Made by a program: the position numbers and the translations under genes. From assembly GCF_021462225.1 (NCBI RefSeq), contig NC_061815.1, positions 49,477,873 to 49,541,872 of the forward strand: a DNA stretch of 64,000 bases, given 5' to 3'. This DNA comes from Girardinichthys multiradiatus (taxonomy: Eukaryota; Chordata; Actinopteri; Cyprinodontiformes; Goodeidae). The notes below the pieces were generated by a model, which saw only the letters and a list, made by a program, of their open reading frames with translations, was not told the origin of the DNA and ran no database searches. This document shows positions 58,470 through 64,000 of this stretch, piece after piece; within the stretch, counting starts at the first letter, position 1; every line of letters starts with the position of its first letter.

Positions 58470-59312
58470 TCTACCTTGTTAGGAAAGCTGCAGTAAACAG
58501 AAATGTTTTCAGTCCCAGTTTAAAGGAGCAAGCCGTTTCAGAAAAATCTCACGTTTTTAGGGGGTTTGTTGAAGATCCCTTCACACACCTGCTTCAACAA
58601 ACCCATTGCCATCTTGACAAAGCAGGCAGCACTGTGAGGATTATGTTCTTTGATTTCTCTAGTGCATTTAACACAATTCAACCTGATCAGAAACTCCAGA
58701 AGACTCAGGTGGAGGCCTCAACAGTTGGCTGGATCAAAGGCTACCTGACAAACTGACCTCAGTTTGTGAGATCGAAGGGTTGTGAGTCTAACCAGGTAGT
58801 CAGCAGCACAGGAGCACCACAGGGGACGGTACTCTCACCATTCCTCTTCACTCTGTACACCTCAGACTTCCAGTACAAGACAGACTCCAGTGACCTGCAG
58901 AAATACTCAGATGGTTCTGCAGTTGTAGGGTGGATCAGAGATGGACAAGAAGCTGAGTACAGGTGTGGAGACAATCATCATATCTTGCATGTCAACAAAA
59001 CAAAGTAGATGGCTGTAGATTTCAGGTGAAACAGGAACAGGTCAAACACTGTTTCCATCATGGGAGAAGAAGTGAAGGCGGTGGAGGAGTATAAATGTCT
59101 TGATGTTGCCCTGGACAGCAGACTGGATTGGAAACACATTGGTGAAGCCATCTATAAGAAGAGACAGAGCAGACTGAACTTCTGGAGGAAGCTTTGGCCA
59201 GTGATTGCAGCAAGATGCAATCACTGAGGCTCTTCTTTAAGTCTGTTGTGGAGAGTGTGATCACTTCAGCCATCATCTGTTGGGGTAGCAGCATCAGAGC
59301 CAGGAACTAAGA
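58470..59312 (+). mobile_element. Rex1/Babar-type LINE remnant
   Basis: Sense blocks in order: HCHLDKAGSTVRIMFFDFSS followed by AFNTIQ, then VSSTGAPQGTVLSPFLFTLY, LQKYSDGSAVVGWI (the usual FSDDS is now YSDGS, so the second catalytic Asp is lost), then VEEYKCLDVALDSRLDW and KRQSRLNFWRKL. These match fish Rex1 reverse transcriptases. At least five stops or frameshifts are present. The 5' half and the 3' UTR were not found. Confidence 0.85.
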
Positions 59313-59962
59313 CCAAAGTAAAGATGGTGCTACTTTTGGAGACAATCTAAAACCATAAGAAAACAGACCATATGAGTTTGAGATACTGTTGAAGTCAAAT
59401 ACAAGACAATCGGTTTAAGTTATTGTAGATTAAGTTGTAAATCCTTAGAATTAAAATAGGTTGTTTTTTGTTTAAACATCAAATTATTTCTTAAGACTAA
59501 TATTAAGTTTCATTTCTTTGCAAAGCAGCAGCCCTCTGCTGGTCCTTGCATTGCTTCCTGTTGTGTGGATAGTATTTCTGTGCTGCAGTCTATGGCCAGA
59601 GGCTGTAAACACTGCAGCCAATGGCAGCATGTGGCTTTGAAGACATACAAAATACTGTCACTTCAAATTGCTCTCAAGAACACATTTACACACTAACCCT
59701 CCTTTAGCAGAAGCAGAACAAAACAGCTTATGTTCATATGTGATATAACATAAAACTGGAATAATCTATAGAAATACACTTTGTTTCTTTTTCTCTCTAG
59801 ATTCTAAATTAAGTTCCACTGTCACCCTGCATTTATGGGCAAAATAAAACAACACAAATTTGGATTTCCTTGTTAGTAACTTGTGTAAGCTTTCATCTTG
59901 CACAGTCATGTTGTTTTTGTTTAACTTTTTTGTCTTTATTCTCTGTAGTGCTGGGCAAAAAG
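59313..59962. other. Non-coding stretch
   Basis: No feature recognised between the Rex1 remnant and the next SINE. Confidence 0.35.
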
Positions 59963-59976
59963 ACTGTTTCAATAGT

Positions 59977-60242
59977 CATTTTTTCTACCGCTTATTCCAT
60001 AGTGGGTCGCGGGGGAGCTGGTGCCTATCTCCAGCAGTCTATGGGCGAGAGGCGGGGTACACCCTGGACACGTCGCCAGTCCATCACAGGGCAACACACA
60101 AACAACCATGCACACACTCATTCATACACCTAAGGTCAATTTAGAGAGACCAATTAACCTAACAGGCATGTCTTTGGACTGTGGGAGGAAGCCAGAGTAC
60201 CCGGTGAGAACCCACGCATGCACGGGGAGAACATGCAAACTC
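59977..60242 (-). mobile_element. tRNA-type SINE copy 4, 5'-truncated, with TSD
   Basis: Perfect 14-bp direct repeats ACTGTTTCAATAGT at 59963-59976 and 60243-60256 flank an antisense SINE body (GTCGCCAGTCCATCACAGGG and CGGTGAGAACCCACGCATGC). In sense the 3' end is GGAATAAGCGGTAGAAAAAA. The tRNA-like promoter head is missing through 5' truncation. Confidence 0.88.
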
Positions 60243-60256
60243 ACTGTTTCAATAGT

Positions 60257-61915
60257 TTTTTGAAAAAAGAAAAGTCAATAAGTATGATTAAGGTAGGTAT
60301 TAAAATTCAATAAGACATATAATACATGTGGCCTGACAGGCATTACATGGGGTCACCATTATTTCTGCATTTTTACCTAATGGAGAAAAGATTAGAAACC
60401 ATAGTGTGAACTTGATTTGCATTGTTTCCTGGTTGTTCTCAAACATATTTGTATTTTTAAACAGTACTGCAAATGGGATTGTACATCAATAGTTGATAAA
60501 GTGTTATTTTGAATACATGAAGTTCTGCATTTCTTAAGGGAATTCAGTGTTGAGTTAAAGACAGCTTTTGAAAGTAAATCTCAGTAGTTATTATTGTTTT
60601 ATTTATTATTTACTTTTGTTTTGAAACTGAAACTTTTAAAAGCTAGACTTTTCATTTGAAACCATATTGTGATAAAAATTGAAAATAATATTGTGATAAT
60701 TTCTTTGTCCATATCACCCAGATGTACATGTATGATAGGATGAAGATTTGTGGTTGAACCTTTAAGTTTTTTAATTCTGTGTAAGCAGACTTACAGAACA
60801 ACTAAAAAAGGTTTGAAGTTTGCTTTTGTTTCAGAAGAACAATCCAATCACATCTAGGTTGTTTTTTTTCTGTTTTTCAAACTTTAAACTTTAGATTTCT
60901 ACCATAAATATGAAAATGCTTCAGCTCCTGAAGAGCTGGGACTGTTTTTCTCCCATGTCTGTCACTTGATAAAGCTTTATTTGTGGACAGCTTGTGGAGC
61001 GGATTCGTGGCGATGCCATCTGCAGTTGTTATAAAGATTTGGGGCGCAGCTGCAGTGTCTCAGAGCATGTCTTGCAGGGATGCCAGGGTAATATTGCTGC
61101 TGCCATCTTAGCTTTAACTGTTGCTTCAGCACCAAGCTGAATCTTGAAATGCCATTCCACTAAAGTGAGCAATGGGGAAACACAATTGCTCCTTTCTTTT
61201 CAAAAACAAGATTTGTTTAAGTCCTTACAAAATGTCATATTTGCATTAATTGCTTTTGCCTCCAGTCTCTTATTTCATCAAGTATCTATTCATCTGCATT
61301 TTGTTTTAAATACCTTGACTTGTATATTTTCTCTTGCAGATTAGGGAAACATTTTTAACAAAGTGATATTACAAAAGGTTCCTTTCTTCATTGATTCTGT
61401 TGTGGAGGCTCTTAATTAAACTCTGTGTAATGTTAATGATGGTGAAAATGTCAATTTCTCAGGGCCTAGTGAGACATCATCAATGTCTTGATTTATTTTG
61501 TCCCACTAATGATGGAAAAATCCTATGTTGTTATTATACTCATGAGTAAAATGTCACTGATTATAAAGTAAAACCTTTTGTATCAAAGACTAATTTAGCC
61601 GTGTTTTATAATTATGGGAAATGATAAAATACCTTACACAGAAAACCTGGATGATGAGATCTCTCCTCCTCAAAGCAAGGACAATCAATACACCTCACCA
61701 TCTCTCACTAGTCTTTATTCTTCCTTTGTGTTTTTTAGGCGGTGCGTCCTCCATTAACTTTTGATTATGTGTTGGTATAATGAACTACATGAGGACATAT
61801 CTCTGAATATGTAATTAACACTATATTTGTTATTTTAAGGGTATTTGGACAGATTGTTCATTTTTTACAAATACAAAAGCACCCTTTACCCTGATATCCC
61901 AAACTAAAATTGTCA
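60257..61915. other. Non-coding stretch
   Basis: Mostly AT-rich. Around 60990-61110 a less AT-rich patch has an open + frame with Cys-rich CSCYKDLGRSCSVSEHVLQG, but its borders are not splice-like on both sides. Nothing else recognised. Confidence 0.35.
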
Positions 61916-61919
61916 TGAT

Positions 61920-62385
61920 AACTATCAGTCAGGCACTCCAGAAACCATTATTCCCATTAGGAAAGACATTGTCTGAAGGAAACCATAAGAAATCTGGGTT
62001 GTAGTTTGTCACAAGCTGTCTCTGATGGACAGATGGCAAACATGTGGAAGAAGGTGCTCTAGTTAGATGACACAAAACTGGACTTTTTGGTCACGATGCA
62101 AATTTGTAGAGGAAAGACCATCTCTCACTAGTCTCCATCTCCACTATGAAACATGGCAGTGACAACATTATCCGGTGGGGATGCTTTTCTTCAGCAGGTA
62201 CTGATTGGGGGGAGCTGAATGCAAATCCACGCCACACTTTTCAGATTTCTATTGCAGCCTTGTGTGTTTTTTTCTGTCCGGTTCAGAATTATATAAAATC
62301 CCAATAAACTATAATGAAATCTGTTAGAGTGTTTTATTAGAATGAGGAAAACTGTAAAGGGGTATGGATACTTTTGCAACACATT
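61920..62385 (+). pseudogene. Tc1-like element remnant with 3' end
   Basis: DNA blocks follow a fish Tc1-like transposase gene: GTCACAAGCTGTCTCTGATG, AACATGTGGAAGAAGGTGCT, a GATGACACAAAACTGGACTT block (DETK-like), ATGAAACATGGCAGTGACAA and GGTGGGGATGCTTTTCTTCA. After a deletion the 3' untranslated end follows (CGCCACACTTTTCAGATTTC, ATAAAATCCCAATAAACTAT, GGGTATGGATACTTTTGCAA). Same family as the remnant at 37540. Not coding. Confidence 0.75.
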
Positions 62386-62389
62386 GTTA

Positions 62390-63975
62390 GTGACCTGAAG
62401 TAAATGCTTTCTGAAATTAAGATTTCTGTTTCTTTGGACAAGCAATGAGCATGCAGAGTCCTTATTATCTTTTCTTTCACACAAAACATTTGCTCTGAAC
62501 CATATTATCATTTTATGACTTGTGCACATTAACCCAACAGAACTGATATAACCCTGATTTAAAAATCATGCTGTAGAAACAGATATGTGACTACAGTATT
62601 AATGTTTTGGATGCCTGCACTTTAATAATGTTAAACCCTAATATACAGATTACGCTTCGTCTTTGTGATTGACTTTGCTGCAGGCAGAAAGGTGCAACAA
62701 CTTAACTCCCTCTCCCTATCTCTGCACTACACAAACAGTAAGCTGAGCTGCAGTAAAGGCATAAAATTCCCACCAATAACTGGCTGTGTGAAAAGGGTCA
62801 TATAAATGATGGTAAACTCTTTATTAGTTTTGCCATTATGCTCCCTTTTCGGTCCAGTTCTCCTGTTATAACCTTGCCAAACACCTCCCAGAGAGACTTT
62901 CAGGTTTGATGAATCAGAAATTACTGTCAAGGGCTTCACTGATTGATGGGATGAGCTCTCTATCAGTACACCTTTGGAAAAGCAAATAGGTAAACGTGGA
63001 GTATCTGCACATGAAAAAATATTGAATTAGTGTCAAGATTAACCTCTGTCTTTATATTCTTCAACCCATTACCTCACTGCTACCATGTGCACATTTCTGA
63101 CAGTAAAATGAAATAAAGATAAAATAATAATCAATAATAAATTAAAAAAACGTATACTTCCAAAAAATGTTTTTACATGCAGAAAATGCCCCAGAAGAAG
63201 ATATTTCCTTGCTAACGTTTTCACTGAATTACAATGCAGAATACATGATGATATTTATAATGGTGACTTCAGGAAAAAGAAAGAGATGCAATCTTCCCCG
63301 AGCTGAAGTCATTGCTCAGGGTTGACAGATTTTGCTGTTTCTGCAGGTACGCTGGTGGGAATTCTCACATTTCTTTTCTTCAGGAAAAAACAAAGAGCAA
63401 TATTCACAGGTCTTGGATTTAGGACAGCTGCCCCTTAGTCTTTCCCACATTTGTCTGTTTCTGGTGTGCAGTAGCATGCTGATTTTCACTTTAAAAGGTC
63501 TTTGAAAAGTCTATCAGCAGAAAATTATGCCCAAACCTATGACCAAAATATCCCTAAACAGCTGGACTCTGCCTTAAACCACCGAAAACAAAGAATGGGC
63601 CATGCCTGGATATCTGCAAGTTTATGTCCACTATAGAGCAAAGAAGACTTAGAAATACAACAGTGCCCTCAGTTGGCTAACAGTAGAAGCACATCATCCA
63701 CTGGCCATCATTCATGTGGGCACATGAAGTAAAATGGTCTGGAAATTTGTCAGGGGTTGAATTTAGGGGCCAAGTGGCAGGAGATGCTTGAGGTTATTTG
63801 TTGGGATTCTAGACAGTTGTGAGGAGATTGACAGTTTTGCGGGATCAGCAGAACGGTCAACTCTCTGACTAACAAGGCGTGGAAGGAGCCTCAGAGGGAA
63901 AAGAGCTATCTTGGAAGTAAGAGGTGAATCCTGACATGGTAAAAATTAATTCCAGCAAGAAAAACATGTGGCTTG
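62390..63975. other. Non-coding stretch
   Basis: No gene, RNA gene or named repeat is supported. Confidence 0.35.
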
Positions 63976-63995
63976 TGTGTGTGTGTGTGTGTGTG
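63974..63995. repeat. (GT)n microsatellite at window end
   Basis: A run of about ten GT units ends just before the window edge. Confidence 0.9.
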
Positions 63996-64000
63996 CATGT

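Noticed and set aside
60990..61140. Cys-rich open frame as a host exon
   Set aside because: The frame is short, follows an in-frame TAA closely, and lacks a good splice acceptor and donor pair.
1..64000. tRNA, rRNA, snRNA genes or CRISPR arrays
   Set aside because: No cloverleaf with intact boxes, no rRNA-like segment and no regularly spaced repeats were seen. The tRNA-like matches belong to SINE heads.

Overview
This is AT-rich vertebrate DNA, almost certainly from a teleost fish. It has no operon-like coding density and no long host ORF. Nearly every recognisable feature is a transposable element of a type typical of ray-finned fish: L2, RTE-like, CR1/Rex1 and I-clade LINEs, Tc1/mariner and pogo DNA transposons, Gypsy/ERV-like LTRs, and a tRNA-type SINE. 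The species cannot be named from the sequence alone.

Layout. 0.8-2.3 kb: a candidate host exon, then an RTE-like LINE 3' end and an I-clade LINE 3' end. 3.4-4.3 kb: an internally deleted pogo-like transposon. 7.3-10.8 kb: two solo LTRs of one family and a Tc1 remnant. 12-16.4 kb: a Tc1 remnant, a non-coding TIR element and a decayed CR1-like LINE. 19-30 kb: SINEs, a MITE-like repeat and more LINE fragments, including an RTE-like copy at 28.3-29.1 kb with a 5' inversion. 31.6-34.0 kb: a short non-autonomous LTR retrotransposon with both LTRs, carrying a second element inside it. 36-39.7 kb: Tc1 remnants and a solo LTR. 39.9-50.7 kb: a nested stack. 52-62.4 kb: a Tc1 remnant, a third copy of the 1.6-kb TG...CA element, a candidate exon, SINEs, a Rex1 remnant and a last Tc1 remnant.

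The most informative region is 39.9-50.7 kb. An L2 LINE on the minus strand has a zinc-finger/esterase ORF1 and an endonuclease-RT ORF2. ORF2 is open except for one TGA. A TG...CA element (43263-49737, 4-bp duplication AATG) split ORF1. That element was then hit by a full-length RTE-like LINE (43310-46621) and a 5'-truncated CR1-like LINE (47176-48580). Removing the inserts restores continuity at each level, so the relative order of events can be read directly. The first ~150 nt of the RTE-like LINE can be folded into the helix order of an HDV-like self-cleaving ribozyme, including a plausible catalytic C.

No complete host gene, tRNA, rRNA or CRISPR array was found. Two short stretches with splice-like borders (884-953 and 57080-57130, both +) are the only host-exon candidates. 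The window is therefore intergenic DNA or lies in large introns.
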